DNA of 64,000 nt from JAYZDF01 sp036337945 (lineage in GTDB: Bacteria; Myxococcota; Kuafuiibacteriia; Kuafuiibacteriales; Kuafuiibacteriaceae), in assembly GCA_036337945.1 (NCBI GenBank), contig JAYZDF010000121.1, forward strand, positions 1-64,000, in the 5' to 3' direction. The notes beneath the pieces are model-generated. The model was given only the letters and a program-made list of their open reading frames with translations, was not told the origin of the DNA and ran no database searches. This document shows, piece by piece, positions 25,289-34,014 of the stretch. Made by a program: the position numbers and the translations under genes. How positions within the stretch are numbered: the stretch's first letter is position 1; each line of letters starts with the position of its first letter.

Positions 25289-28200
25289 TTACCGCACAGA
25301 TTTATATTGAACACCTTCATTATTATTCCGTACATCATTCAGCATTTTGTTCAACAAGGCTTGGTTCAACGGACCAGAAATGCGAGCAGCGCGTGGATAA
25401 GTTCGGGTATAGAAAGGATCCGTAAAGAGTCCGATCGTTCCCTCTTTAAGAGGATGGTTGCTATAAACCAATGGGAAACCGTCCTCTAATACGACCCAAT
25501 CCATTTGCTGGTTCACAACAAATGCATCGGGGTCGGTATTCGCGTCGAATCTAAATCCGACATTCTGGTTCACATTGACTGGCTGATTCGTATTATTCCT
25601 AAGAATGGTAAGGTTGTTCAACGCATTCAGATACGCAGATACATTCGCGAATCCGTTATCGTTGACTCCTAATCTTGCCTCAATCGCATCCTCATTATTA
25701 TTGTTCGCGTTCAAGTGACATTGATTACAATCCATCATCGGGTGAGAGCGCTGCACCGAGTGAGGCATCATCTGGTTGAAGCCCTGCCCGGCATTTTCGT
25801 CCATACGAGCATCTTGCTCATAATTCGGTCCGTCCGAATTTGGCGGCAAGCCGACCCGCTCAGTGTCATACTGTCGTGTGCCATAACCGACACGGTCGCG
25901 ATAGATGTTGTAAACAATATTGGCATCATTGTTTACAAGAACTCTATTCCCGAAATAATCATCATTATTCGAATCAATATGACGAATCGCTTGTTTCGTC
26001 TCAGGCAAGAAATGAGCGATCTTTCCTTCAGAGTTAATGCCAAACTGTATCGCTAGCGGATCAATATACGAGAAATCCGCCTGGGCGATTTGCCCATATG
26101 TCAATTCACCGGTACTCCGTGAGAAGTCTCGTAGAACCTGATTGCCGTCGTTATCTGCCAAGGTTAGATGACAGCCAAAACAACCATTCACCCAAGTTGA
26201 ATGGCAAGTATAACACTCTAGCCCACCAGCATGCTGGTCAACTGCGTTTTGCGCTTGTGCACCCAAGTGTGAAAAGCCTTGGTCGACTTGCTGAACTTGA
26301 TTGACTTGATCCTTATAGCAATTGTTTACGTCGCCATTCGGACATGGACCCGCACCATCTGCGAGATTATTTCCGTTGAAACGACCGTGGAATACAGAAC
26401 CATTGAGAGAAGCGACGGGTGAACCATTCGGTCGAACAGCTCCGCCTCCGCCAACTACGTAGTTCGCTGTATCTTTCGTTTGAGTCACGTAATGATAGCG
26501 ACCCGTAAATTTACTTTTCAACCAACGGCCAGAGCCAAGGCGATTACATTCTGCCGGCACTTGGTAGTCAGTAATGGTCTCACCGGGCTCAGGACACGCG
26601 ATGAGATTCTTAATCGGGTTACGGTTATCCGCAAGATAGGGAAGCGCGCGATACTCGAGGTTACCGTGACAATGCACGCACTCAATCTCAGTCGCCTGGT
26701 CCATTTTCGACCATAATGCGCCAGACATGTCGGTGACCTGATTGGGGTCGTTCCAATCGGTAACTTTAGCAACCTTTACGAACTTCAATTCGTTGTGCAT
26801 TTCCGCTGATGTATGGCAGTCCATACACTCTAGCCCCGCTACATAGTGAACATCAGCGGGCGAATCGTCGAGGCCGTCATTATTCCAATCCTCATACTTG
26901 AGAATCTGGTTTTGCGCCGCTCCATGGTATCGAGCGTCAGCGTTCGCATTATTATCAATCTCGTCTGTGAACTGAATCTGATCCGCGTTTAAGCGATTGT
27001 TATCCAGCGCAAGCACAGCATCGCGATTTGGATCGAATCGATATCCGCGAAATTGCCAATCGGTCCGGTTTGAACCTACGTGGCACGTCCCGCATCGCTG
27101 CGATGACATCGTCTTCGTAATTCGGTGGGTTCGCGGATGAGGTCTTTCAGGTCCAAGATAATTCGGGTCCTGAAAATTATTGACATTAAAGTCTGCGATA
27201 TTTGCCCAGGCTTGCGGATACGTTGGTTCGTTCTTTGTCGACATGAAAGGATCTTGCGACTCGCTCCGACCGTCGAGTCGGTACGTCAGATGACATGAAC
27301 CACAACCAGAAGAACGGAAATCAGCATACCGATTGTTAGCACCCGCATTTCCTAAATGGCAGTCACCGCACTGCTTATCGTAGACCTCTTTCATGATATC
27401 AATCTCGGTGTACGCACCATTGAATTCACGATTTGTCGTTTTAAACTCGTTGATCTTTTGCATCGAGCCGACAAATTCTGAGTTGTAGACTTTGGCTTCG
27501 AGTTCAGGCGCACCAAGAGTCATGCCCTCGGTGACATCCCATTTGTAGATACCGCCTTCTCCACGCAGTATACTTCTCGCGACTCCGTTTCGGGCAAGCG
27601 CTCCACCAGTAAGGCCAACCTCTGTTGCCATGACCGACAACTTTACGTTTTCCACACGATCTTGATGACAACCGCTGTTTTTACCGCAACTTTGGTCCGC
27701 AACTCGCAGATCGGATGGATTCCTAAACCGGAGCCATTCGAGACCTCCGGTGAAGTTCTCAACTCCGAAAAGAGTTAGATAATTGTAGTAATAGCGAACG
27801 CCGGGGCGAACTTCGCTAACTGCGTCTGCCTGCCACTCTGCCGGCAATGGTACATGTGCGTCTGTGCGGGATGTCGCGGTCGCGTTGCCACCATGACAAC
27901 CGGTACAAGAAAGGTCTGGACCACCGATCCAAGGGTGGGGATCTTCGATACCTCCAGCTTCTGCCAATTTACCGTGGCATCCTTCGCAGCTCTCTTCTGG
28001 TGGAGGCGGATCCTCAATGCACAGAGGACGATTACCGGGCCCGATTTCTCCGCGAAGGTTCGGATACTCATCGCAACGAACCTGAATACATAAAGGAGAG
28101 TCTGCGCACTCAGCACAAGAAAGATCTTCGATGGCGACGCAGGCGCCTCCCTCGTTGCGAAAACCACAACCGAGAAGCTCTTCACAATTCACACCGGCGC

Positions 28201-28585
28201 TAACGCATCGACCGTTGTAAAGATTGTAATTCTCTTTGCAGGCCGTCGCTTCACAAGCACAGTTGTTTGGGCCGTAAACTTTAACTTCAACACTTGTGGT
28301 TGAGTCTTTCCAAGCTTCAGCTTGGGCCGCACAGTAATCGGGCTGCTCGTTGCAGATTCCGGGCATAGGTTCCACGCAAACACCGTCGACCAACATGCGA
28401 GGCGCATCGCAAACCACAGCGTCTGGATCCGGGACGCAGGTTTTGTTGCCATCCGCGTCTATGGCTAACTTTGTTCCCGCAGCACATTGTATGTCTTCTC
28501 CGCAGCCCGACACCCCACCGACGGTGACAAAGGTCACCACCAGCCCTAGTGCAGTTACGTGGCCTAACACGCTAATTTTATTCAT
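25289..28585 (-). CDS. Multihaem cytochrome c lipoprotein (10 CXXCH + one CX5CH)
   Basis: 1098 residues. A signal peptide with lipobox-like GVSGCGE (Cys 28) suggests lipid anchoring. Residues 30-200 are Cys-rich without haem motifs. Then come ten CXXCH haem sites: CEGCH ~200, CTGCH ~227, CGDCH ~406, CGSCH ~428, CGTCH ~498, CMDCH ~587, CVHCH ~636, CYTCH ~791, CFGCH ~802 and CNQCH ~953. A non-canonical CGKNSGCH lies near 300. Spacing is uneven, with long linkers rich in Asn and Asp. Such proteins move electrons in the periplasm or across the cell surface, or carry out multi-electron reductions; no catalytic signature identifies a substrate. AGGG lies eight bases before the ATG. The 240-base gap upstream holds the divergent DUF177 promoter. 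Confidence 0.85.
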   Translation of the reverse strand: MNKISVLGHVTALGLVVTFVTVGGVSGCGEDIQCAAGTKLAIDADGNKTCVPDPDAVVCDAPRMLVDGVCVEPMPGICNEQPDYCAAQAEAWKDSTTSVEVKVYGPNNCACEATACKENYNLYNGRCVSAGVNCEELLGCGFRNEGGACVAIEDLSCAECADSPLCIQVRCDEYPNLRGEIGPGNRPLCIEDPPPPEESCEGCHGKLAEAGGIEDPHPWIGGPDLSCTGCHGGNATATSRTDAHVPLPAEWQADAVSEVRPGVRYYYNYLTLFGVENFTGGLEWLRFRNPSDLRVADQSCGKNSGCHQDRVENVKLSVMATEVGLTGGALARNGVARSILRGEGGIYKWDVTEGMTLGAPELEAKVYNSEFVGSMQKINEFKTTNREFNGAYTEIDIMKEVYDKQCGDCHLGNAGANNRYADFRSSGCGSCHLTYRLDGRSESQDPFMSTKNEPTYPQAWANIADFNVNNFQDPNYLGPERPHPRTHRITKTMSSQRCGTCHVGSNRTDWQFRGYRFDPNRDAVLALDNNRLNADQIQFTDEIDNNANADARYHGAAQNQILKYEDWNNDGLDDSPADVHYVAGLECMDCHTSAEMHNELKFVKVAKVTDWNDPNQVTDMSGALWSKMDQATEIECVHCHGNLEYRALPYLADNRNPIKNLIACPEPGETITDYQVPAECNRLGSGRWLKSKFTGRYHYVTQTKDTANYVVGGGGAVRPNGSPVASLNGSVFHGRFNGNNLADGAGPCPNGDVNNCYKDQVNQVQQVDQGFSHLGAQAQNAVDQHAGGLECYTCHSTWVNGCFGCHLTLADNDGNQVLRDFSRSTGELTYGQIAQADFSYIDPLAIQFGINSEGKIAHFLPETKQAIRHIDSNNDDYFGNRVLVNNDANIVYNIYRDRVGYGTRQYDTERVGLPPNSDGPNYEQDARMDENAGQGFNQMMPHSVQRSHPMMDCNQCHLNANNNNEDAIEARLGVNDNGFANVSAYLNALNNLTILRNNTNQPVNVNQNVGFRFDANTDPDAFVVNQQMDWVVLEDGFPLVYSNHPLKEGTIGLFTDPFYTRTYPRAARISGPLNQALLNKMLNDVRNNNEGVQYKSVR

Positions 28586-28788
28586 CGTTCTTACCCTTTC
28601 CTATCCACAGTTCGCCTCCTACCAACCTAGAGGAACCGCAGCTACCCATTGCTATTCACACGACGTGCCAATAACGTTGACACAATATCCCGAAGCGGCC
28701 TGCAAAGCCAAGGGACGAGGTTAACCGCCAAATGTACCAACTGGTCAGGACACTAAGTTGCAATGATAGGACGTGGCTCGGTTGTCGA

Positions 28789-28816
28789 TTGACATGTTTG
28801 GATTCAGGTCTATACT
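28789..28816 (+). promoter_or_regulatory. Near-consensus sigma-70 promoter of the DUF177-rpmF-plsX-fabH unit
   Basis: TTGACA (28789-28794), 16-base spacer, TATACT (28811-28816). ATG follows at 28826, nine bases after the -10 box, so the transcript should start within about three bases of the ATG. There is no Shine-Dalgarno sequence. Confidence 0.7.
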
Positions 28817-28825
28817 CCCAGCCCG

Positions 28826-29422
28826 ATGAAGCCATTCTTGATTAGCGATATCCCTGACTCCGGAATCACATTGAATGAAAACCTCAGCACGGAATGGCTC
28901 GATACAAATTTGAATCACGGCGTTGGCCGCGAAGAACTTGCCACTATGGCTGTTTCCAATGGACAAGCGGACCTCAATCTCCGAAAAATCGCGCCTGAAT
29001 CGACCTTAGACCCCGTCATCAGGGTGACAGGCAAAATTTCTGCTCAGATTAAGACTCATTGCGTGCGCTGTCTTGAGTTCGTCACTCTGAACATCAATTC
29101 AGAAATCGACCAAACGCTCTTTCCTTCTTCCGCTGGTTTACCCGACAATAACGAGACCCCAGAGTTGGCGGATGATGCAATGCTGGAGCAGGAACTTCAT
29201 AACCTGAATGATGATATTTACTCAGGGCAAACCATAAATACTCCAGCTATCGTTCGTGAAGCTATACTACTTGAGTTGGACATGAATACAACCTGCGAAG
29301 ACCGAGACCTGTGTGAAACCCGAACTCTTGCACTCATTGGTCAGGTCACTCAAGAGGAAAAAGTTGAAGAAATTGACCCCCGCTGGGCTGCTTTGAAGAA
29401 AATTCAGTTGAAATCTAAGTAA
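28826..29422 (+). CDS. DUF177/YceD-family protein
   Basis: 198 residues. It shows the family features: a central CVRCL segment (IKTHCVRCLEFVTLNINSEIDQTLFP), a region of acidic residues, and a later CEDRDLCETR that completes a possible four-Cys metal site. DUF177 proteins are almost always upstream of rpmF, as here, and are linked to 23S rRNA maturation or accumulation in plants and bacteria. First gene of an unusual leaderless transcript. 105 bases separate it from rpmF. Confidence 0.85.
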   Translation: MKPFLISDIPDSGITLNENLSTEWLDTNLNHGVGREELATMAVSNGQADLNLRKIAPESTLDPVIRVTGKISAQIKTHCVRCLEFVTLNINSEIDQTLFPSSAGLPDNNETPELADDAMLEQELHNLNDDIYSGQTINTPAIVREAILLELDMNTTCEDRDLCETRTLALIGQVTQEEKVEEIDPRWAALKKIQLKSK

Positions 29423-29527
29423 CAACCAGTCCATAGGAAGCGCTCAAGATTTTCGCAAACGAGTTGGTCATGTTTTTGATTACGAAAACCCACTCCCGCG
29501 TACATCTAAAAAAGTAGAGGAAACGTC

Positions 29528-29710
29528 ATGGCAGTACCTAGGCAGAAAAAATCGCGTTCACGTCGTCAGAACCAACGTTCACACGACGCCCTAAAAAAAC
29601 CCAACAACAACACATGTCCAAATTGCGGAGCACCAAAGATGCCTCACCGCGTTTGTGGTGCTTGCGGTTGGTACAAAGACCGCACAGTCGTTGAAGTAGA
29701 AGCCGAATAG
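29528..29710 (+). CDS. rpmF: 50S ribosomal protein L32
   Basis: 60 residues, normal length. MAVPRQKKSRSRRQNQRSH is the typical N-terminus; CPNC...CGAC forms the zinc site of the zinc-binding L32 type. AGAGGA lies six bases before the ATG. Conserved order DUF177-rpmF-plsX-fabH links ribosome assembly with lipid synthesis. Confidence 0.97.
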   Translation: MAVPRQKKSRSRRQNQRSHDALKKPNNNTCPNCGAPKMPHRVCGACGWYKDRTVVEVEAE

Positions 29711-29726
29711 ACCGCAAAAACCGCCC

Positions 29727-30797
29727 ATGTCTATGCTCTCAAGCCTTTCAGCGGTTGATGTTGCCGTTGACGCTATGGGGGGAGATGGAGCACCCGCTGT
29801 TCCGGTGCAAGCTGCAATTCAAGCTGCACGAGATGGCGTACGCGTTGCACTTGTCGGCAACGAATCTATTATTGAATCAAAGCTACGGAAGTATGGCGGG
29901 AGAAATATCTCAACGCTAAGGATCGTTCATTCTGAACAAGTGATCCGCATGGACGAAAAACCTTCCCGAGCCGTGCGCCAAAAACAAAACTCATCAATTC
30001 GAGTCGCTGCCCGAATGGTGGCGGAAAGAGACGCACGCGCGATGTTATCTGCGGGCAATTCTGGAGCCGTGATGGCTTCCGGCCTTTTTGACATTGGCAG
30101 AATTGCGGGTGTTCAGCGTCCCGCAATCGCAGCCAGCATCCCAACAAGAAAAGAGCCTACTGTTCTGGTTGATTTAGGTGCGAATACAGACCCTACCCCG
30201 ACTCAATTGGCCCAATTCGCAATTATGGGCAATGCCTACGCAAAGACGGTTCTGCGTCGAAGCCACCCTCGCGTCGCTCTTCTCGCAAACGGCAGCGAAG
30301 AAACAAAAGGGAACGAGCTCACGCGGGCTACCCATGAGCTCCTTTCGAAGACAAAAATGGATTATCTGGGATATTGCGAAGGCCGCGACATCTTTGAGGG
30401 CGATATCGATGTCATCGTTAGCGATGGTTTCACAGGAAATATATTGCTAAAGACGATGGAAGGGCTCATTTCGACTGTTCGTGACCTTCTAGAACGCCGC
30501 GCAAAAAAGAGCATGATCGCCAATGCGAGTGCATTATTGATGAAAGATATCCTTAGACGCGTATTGAAGGACCTCAATTATGAAACTGCGGGGGCTGCTC
30601 CTCTTCTAGGGCTTCGCCGGAGGTGCCTCGTGGCACACGGTGCCTCCACAGTTACGGCACTGACGAATGCTATCCATGCTGCTGACCAAATGGCTGGAAC
30701 GAGGATTGTTGAAATGATCGAGGATGACATACTGCGACACGCAGAACTCGGGCTATGGCCAGAGGGTCGCTCTGATGAAGAATCCTCGGAAACCTAA
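29727..30797 (+). CDS. plsX: Phosphate acyltransferase PlsX
   Basis: 356 residues. Converts acyl-ACP and phosphate to acyl-phosphate, the donor for PlsY in phospholipid synthesis; peripheral membrane enzyme. DAMGGDGAP at ~15 is the signature, with SAGNSGAVMASGLFDIGRI and VLVDLGANTDP in the phosphate-binding core, and SDGFTGNILLKTMEG. The N-terminus is about ten residues longer than usual; ATG 29727 or the second ATG at 29733 are both possible, with no Shine-Dalgarno sequence, 16 bases after the rpmF stop. Confidence 0.95.
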   Translation: MSMLSSLSAVDVAVDAMGGDGAPAVPVQAAIQAARDGVRVALVGNESIIESKLRKYGGRNISTLRIVHSEQVIRMDEKPSRAVRQKQNSSIRVAARMVAERDARAMLSAGNSGAVMASGLFDIGRIAGVQRPAIAASIPTRKEPTVLVDLGANTDPTPTQLAQFAIMGNAYAKTVLRRSHPRVALLANGSEETKGNELTRATHELLSKTKMDYLGYCEGRDIFEGDIDVIVSDGFTGNILLKTMEGLISTVRDLLERRAKKSMIANASALLMKDILRRVLKDLNYETAGAAPLLGLRRRCLVAHGASTVTALTNAIHAADQMAGTRIVEMIEDDILRHAELGLWPEGRSDEESSET

Positions 30798-30874
30798 AGC
30801 ACTCTTCTGATTCTTCGCTCACATTCAAAAAATACGTGGGCGAGAGAGGCCGAATAAGCTAGGCAGCTTCTCGT

Positions 30875-31855
30875 ATGAAATCATCACGGATCATCGGGAC
30901 AGGTTCATATGCACCCGAGAAAATCCTAACCAACGAAGAGTTATCGAAACTTGTCGACACGTCAGATGAGTGGATCACTTCTCGCACTGGAATCAAGCAG
31001 CGCCACATCGCAAGAGAAGGCGAGCAAACGTCTGATATGGCGGCTGAAGCATCAAAAAAAGCTCTTGAAATGGCTGGTTTGACCGCAAGTGACCTCGATA
31101 TGATCATCGTAGGTACAATTTCCGGGGACATGCCTATGCCCGCCTGCGCTGCGTTCGTACAGGCCAAACTCGGTGCGAAATGTCCTGCCTTCGACGTCTC
31201 GGCAGCATGTGCCGGTTCATTGTTCGGCCTATCTATCGCTGACCAATTCGTTAAAACAGGTGCAGCCAAAAATGTTTTGGTCTTAGGAGTAGAGTTGCTC
31301 AGTCGAATCCTCAATTGGGAGGACCGAAACACATGCGTTTTGTTTGGCGATGCAGCGGGAGCCATGATTCTAGCCCCGTCAGAAAATGAGTCCCGTGGAA
31401 TACTTTCAACTCATATTCACACCGATGGTGACTATACGAATATCCTCACGATACCGGGCGGCGGCTCCATTTCACCCATGAACGAAGAAATGTTAGAGAA
31501 GAAGCTCAACTTCGTTCACATGAACGGACGCGAAGTCTACAAGTTCGCAGTGAGGTCCCTAACCTCCGTTATTAAGGAAGGCCTCAGCGCGCACGGATTT
31601 GAAAAAGAAGACGTCGACCATGTTGTCCCTCACCAGGCCAACATTCGAATTGTCGATGCGGTATTGAAGAACCTCAAAATCCCGAAAGAAAAAACAGTTC
31701 TAAATATTGACCGCTACGGTAACACGTCGAGCGCCTCAGTCCCTGTAACCCTCGATGAAGCCGTTCGCTCTGGAAGAATAAAGGAAGGAGAATTGGTCGC
31801 AATGATGGCAATTGGCGCTGGCATGTCCTGGGGCAGTGCCATGATTCGTTGGTAA
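30875..31855 (+). CDS. fabH: Beta-ketoacyl-ACP synthase III
   Basis: 326 residues. FabH starts fatty acid synthesis by condensing acetyl-CoA with malonyl-ACP. The triad is visible: Cys in VSAACAGSLFGL (~112), His in VPHQANIRI (~250), and Asn in NIDRYGNTSSAS (~280). Full length and typical. It is 77 bases after plsX, on the same strand. The usual next genes fabD and acpP are not here; an unknown gene and fabG follow. Confidence 0.97.
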   Translation: MKSSRIIGTGSYAPEKILTNEELSKLVDTSDEWITSRTGIKQRHIAREGEQTSDMAAEASKKALEMAGLTASDLDMIIVGTISGDMPMPACAAFVQAKLGAKCPAFDVSAACAGSLFGLSIADQFVKTGAAKNVLVLGVELLSRILNWEDRNTCVLFGDAAGAMILAPSENESRGILSTHIHTDGDYTNILTIPGGGSISPMNEEMLEKKLNFVHMNGREVYKFAVRSLTSVIKEGLSAHGFEKEDVDHVVPHQANIRIVDAVLKNLKIPKEKTVLNIDRYGNTSSASVPVTLDEAVRSGRIKEGELVAMMAIGAGMSWGSAMIRW

Positions 31856-31863
31856 AATCACTC

Positions 31864-32379
31864 ATGAATTACCGAGAGAGAATAGTAGAATTCGTTGCCC
31901 GGCAAAGGATGACCTTTGCAGTCGTTGAGGAAGGCAACAAAACCACAGACCCAATTACTATCCTTGAGCACGGCTCAGGTAAGACGCTCAGTTTCAACCC
32001 GGGTGCTGTGATTCAGATAGAAGAAGCGCGTGATTCCATACGTGGTGGACGATACTTGCGCGTCGCCTTGGACGACGGACGCAACTTTGCACTCGCAGGA
32101 ATGGGATTTGTTTTTGCCCCATCGTTCGTATCCACAGGAATTATTCCCGACTGCCCGCCTACGGCTTGTATGATGGACTTCGACAAGCTTTTTCGGCACC
32201 TGTGTTATCTCATCGAGGATACAGAAACCGATAGAGGTGCCGAGGCCATGCGAGTTATCATGGTTCTCCTGGCATATCTTGACGGTGCACGAGCGCTTGG
32301 CCTCGACATCGCCCGGGAAGAAGCCCGTGTTGAAAAGCAACTTACCCTTCTAGAAAAAGCCAAAGGGCCACTTGCATAA
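31864..32379 (+). CDS. Unknown cytoplasmic protein between fabH and fabG
   Basis: 171 residues from ATG 31864, eight bases after the fabH stop. Beta-rich first half (FAVVEEGNKTTDPITILEHGSGKTLSFNPGAVIQIEE) and helical second half with MRVIMVLLAYLDGARALGLDIAREEARVEKQL. No signal, membrane or metal motif and no family recognised. Its position inside the fatty acid cluster points to cotranscription, but gives no function. Confidence 0.65.
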   Translation: MNYRERIVEFVARQRMTFAVVEEGNKTTDPITILEHGSGKTLSFNPGAVIQIEEARDSIRGGRYLRVALDDGRNFALAGMGFVFAPSFVSTGIIPDCPPTACMMDFDKLFRHLCYLIEDTETDRGAEAMRVIMVLLAYLDGARALGLDIAREEARVEKQLTLLEKAKGPLA

Positions 32380-32408
32380 TTGTCACTCTAATCGATCCAA
32401 GCTAAGGT
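32380..32408 (+). promoter_or_regulatory. Candidate fabG promoter with very short leader
   Basis: TTGTCA (32380-32385), 17-base spacer, TAAGGT (32403-32408), ten bases, then ATG 32419. It overlaps the end of the preceding gene at 32379. Confidence 0.35.
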
Positions 32409-32418
32409 TCGATCAACT

Positions 32419-33162
32419 ATGAAACTCCAAGATAAAGTAGCTCTCGTCACCGGCGGTTCGCGCGGGATTGGAAAAGCTTGCGCGGTTCAAATCGCAGCTG
32501 AGGGTGCCACTACGATCATTTCTTATGCATCGAACAGCGCTGCCGCGGATGCAACCGTTGCTGAAATCACCGCGCAAGGTGGCAAAGCTGAGGCTCTGCA
32601 GTTCGACGTTGGAGACCCAGAATCGGTCAAAGCAGCATTCAAGCAAATCACAAAGGCCCATGGCGGACTTCACATTCTCATAGCAAACGCGGGCATTTCT
32701 GTAGACGGCCTCATCATGAGGTATTCCGAAGCAGATCTGGAGAAAATTTACAGAACAAACGTATTCGGCTCATTTTACTGTGCGAAAGCAGCCGTCAGAC
32801 CAATGATGAAATCTAAGTGGGGGCGGATTATTTTCATGGGTTCGGTTGTTGGGGAATCAGGGAATGCGGGGCAAGTCGCTTATTCAGGAACGAAAGCTGC
32901 ACTCGATGGTATGGCGAAGTCACTGGCGAAAGAACTGGCATCGCGAAACATCACCGTTAACGTTATCGCACCAGGATATATTGAAACCGACATGACAAAC
33001 GCACTGAGCGAAGAGCAACAGGAACAAATTAGAAACACTATCCCCCTGGGCAGAGTCGGGTCACCGGAAGATATTGCAAACGCAAGCGTGTTCCTCGCAT
33101 CAGATGATGCAAAATATATCACTGGCCAGGTGCTGAATGTAAACGGCGGCATGTACATGTAA
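32419..33162 (+). CDS. fabG: 3-oxoacyl-ACP reductase
   Basis: 247 residues, a short-chain dehydrogenase. GGSRGIG (~12-18) binds NADPH; NAGIS at ~89; catalytic Ser in MGSVVGES (~140), and Tyr-Lys in YSGTKAA (~153-157). Reduces 3-oxoacyl-ACP in fatty acid elongation, consistent with plsX and fabH upstream. The C-terminal GQVLNVNGGMYM is typical. The stop abuts the ATG of the next gene with no gap. Confidence 0.95.
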   Translation: MKLQDKVALVTGGSRGIGKACAVQIAAEGATTIISYASNSAAADATVAEITAQGGKAEALQFDVGDPESVKAAFKQITKAHGGLHILIANAGISVDGLIMRYSEADLEKIYRTNVFGSFYCAKAAVRPMMKSKWGRIIFMGSVVGESGNAGQVAYSGTKAALDGMAKSLAKELASRNITVNVIAPGYIETDMTNALSEEQQEQIRNTIPLGRVGSPEDIANASVFLASDDAKYITGQVLNVNGGMYM

Positions 33163-33969
33163 ATGGAACCTGTTACTTTCGGCATATTGGCTTTAGCGGG
33201 AGCAAGCGTTTATCGCTACATAAAGCGCGGGCAGCAGCATAAAAGCTGGGCGCATGTTCTCGATGAAGCAGCACAGATGCTACACGGGCAAGCATCGACG
33301 GGTACTCGATTCGATGCCCCACAGCTTCGAACAACGATAAATGGAACAAGCGTAACCATCACGCTTGATCGCCCTTATGGCAAACAGCGAAAGAGCACTG
33401 CAATTGCAGAAGCACAAGTTGCCGAAACCGCAAAAGACATACGTCTATACTTCGCTTGGAACATCACAGACATTCGAGAGGAGCTTAAGTATATTCCTGA
33501 ATTAGATCTTCCTCATAATTACGGACTACCGTCACCCTATTTTGTGCGCTCGAGCGATTCAGATTTTGCTCATAAGCTTCTTAAACTTGCGGCTAACGAC
33601 ATCACCGGAATCCGCCGAGAATCAAGTGCGCACGGCATTGAGTTTTTACTTCGGGCGGGGAATCTACGTTTGGCCGTACACGGCCTTGAACGCTCAGAAT
33701 GGGTATTAGAACGCCTGGCGACCTCCGCTGTACGCATCGTAAACGGAATAAACACCGCCACGAAGGCGAACCTTCCCTTAAAACTTACTGTCCCGCGCAA
33801 ACGCGCCTCAGGAACGAAGTGTAGACTCTGTGGAGAGGTCTTTCTCGAATCAGAAACGGTCTTGAGGTGTGATCGTTGTAATACCTCCTATCACCAAACT
33901 TGCTGGCGACAAGCGACCGGCTGCATCGTAGAGGACTGCTATGAGACACGTGCAACTCCCGAATCATAG
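33163..33969 (+). CDS. Unknown protein with C-terminal RING-like zinc finger
   Basis: 268 residues. A short hydrophobic N-terminus (EPVTFGILALAGASVYRYI) may anchor it to the membrane. The middle ~190 residues have no recognised fold. The last ~40 residues (~220-260) contain a treble-clef or RING-like set: CRLC, CDRC, His in SYHQ, Cys in TCW, and GCIVEDC, spaced CX2C-X12-CX2CX4HX2C-X6-CX4C. Prokaryotic RING-like domains are known, but rare and mostly of unknown role. ATG directly follows the fabG stop, so it is translationally coupled or at least cotranscribed. Whether it has any ubiquitin-like activity cannot be told from sequence. Confidence 0.7.
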   Translation: MEPVTFGILALAGASVYRYIKRGQQHKSWAHVLDEAAQMLHGQASTGTRFDAPQLRTTINGTSVTITLDRPYGKQRKSTAIAEAQVAETAKDIRLYFAWNITDIREELKYIPELDLPHNYGLPSPYFVRSSDSDFAHKLLKLAANDITGIRRESSAHGIEFLLRAGNLRLAVHGLERSEWVLERLATSAVRIVNGINTATKANLPLKLTVPRKRASGTKCRLCGEVFLESETVLRCDRCNTSYHQTCWRQATGCIVEDCYETRATPES

Positions 33970-34014
33970 TCTCAACACAGGAACAATCAGTCTCATCAGA
34001 AGGGTTCGAAACCC

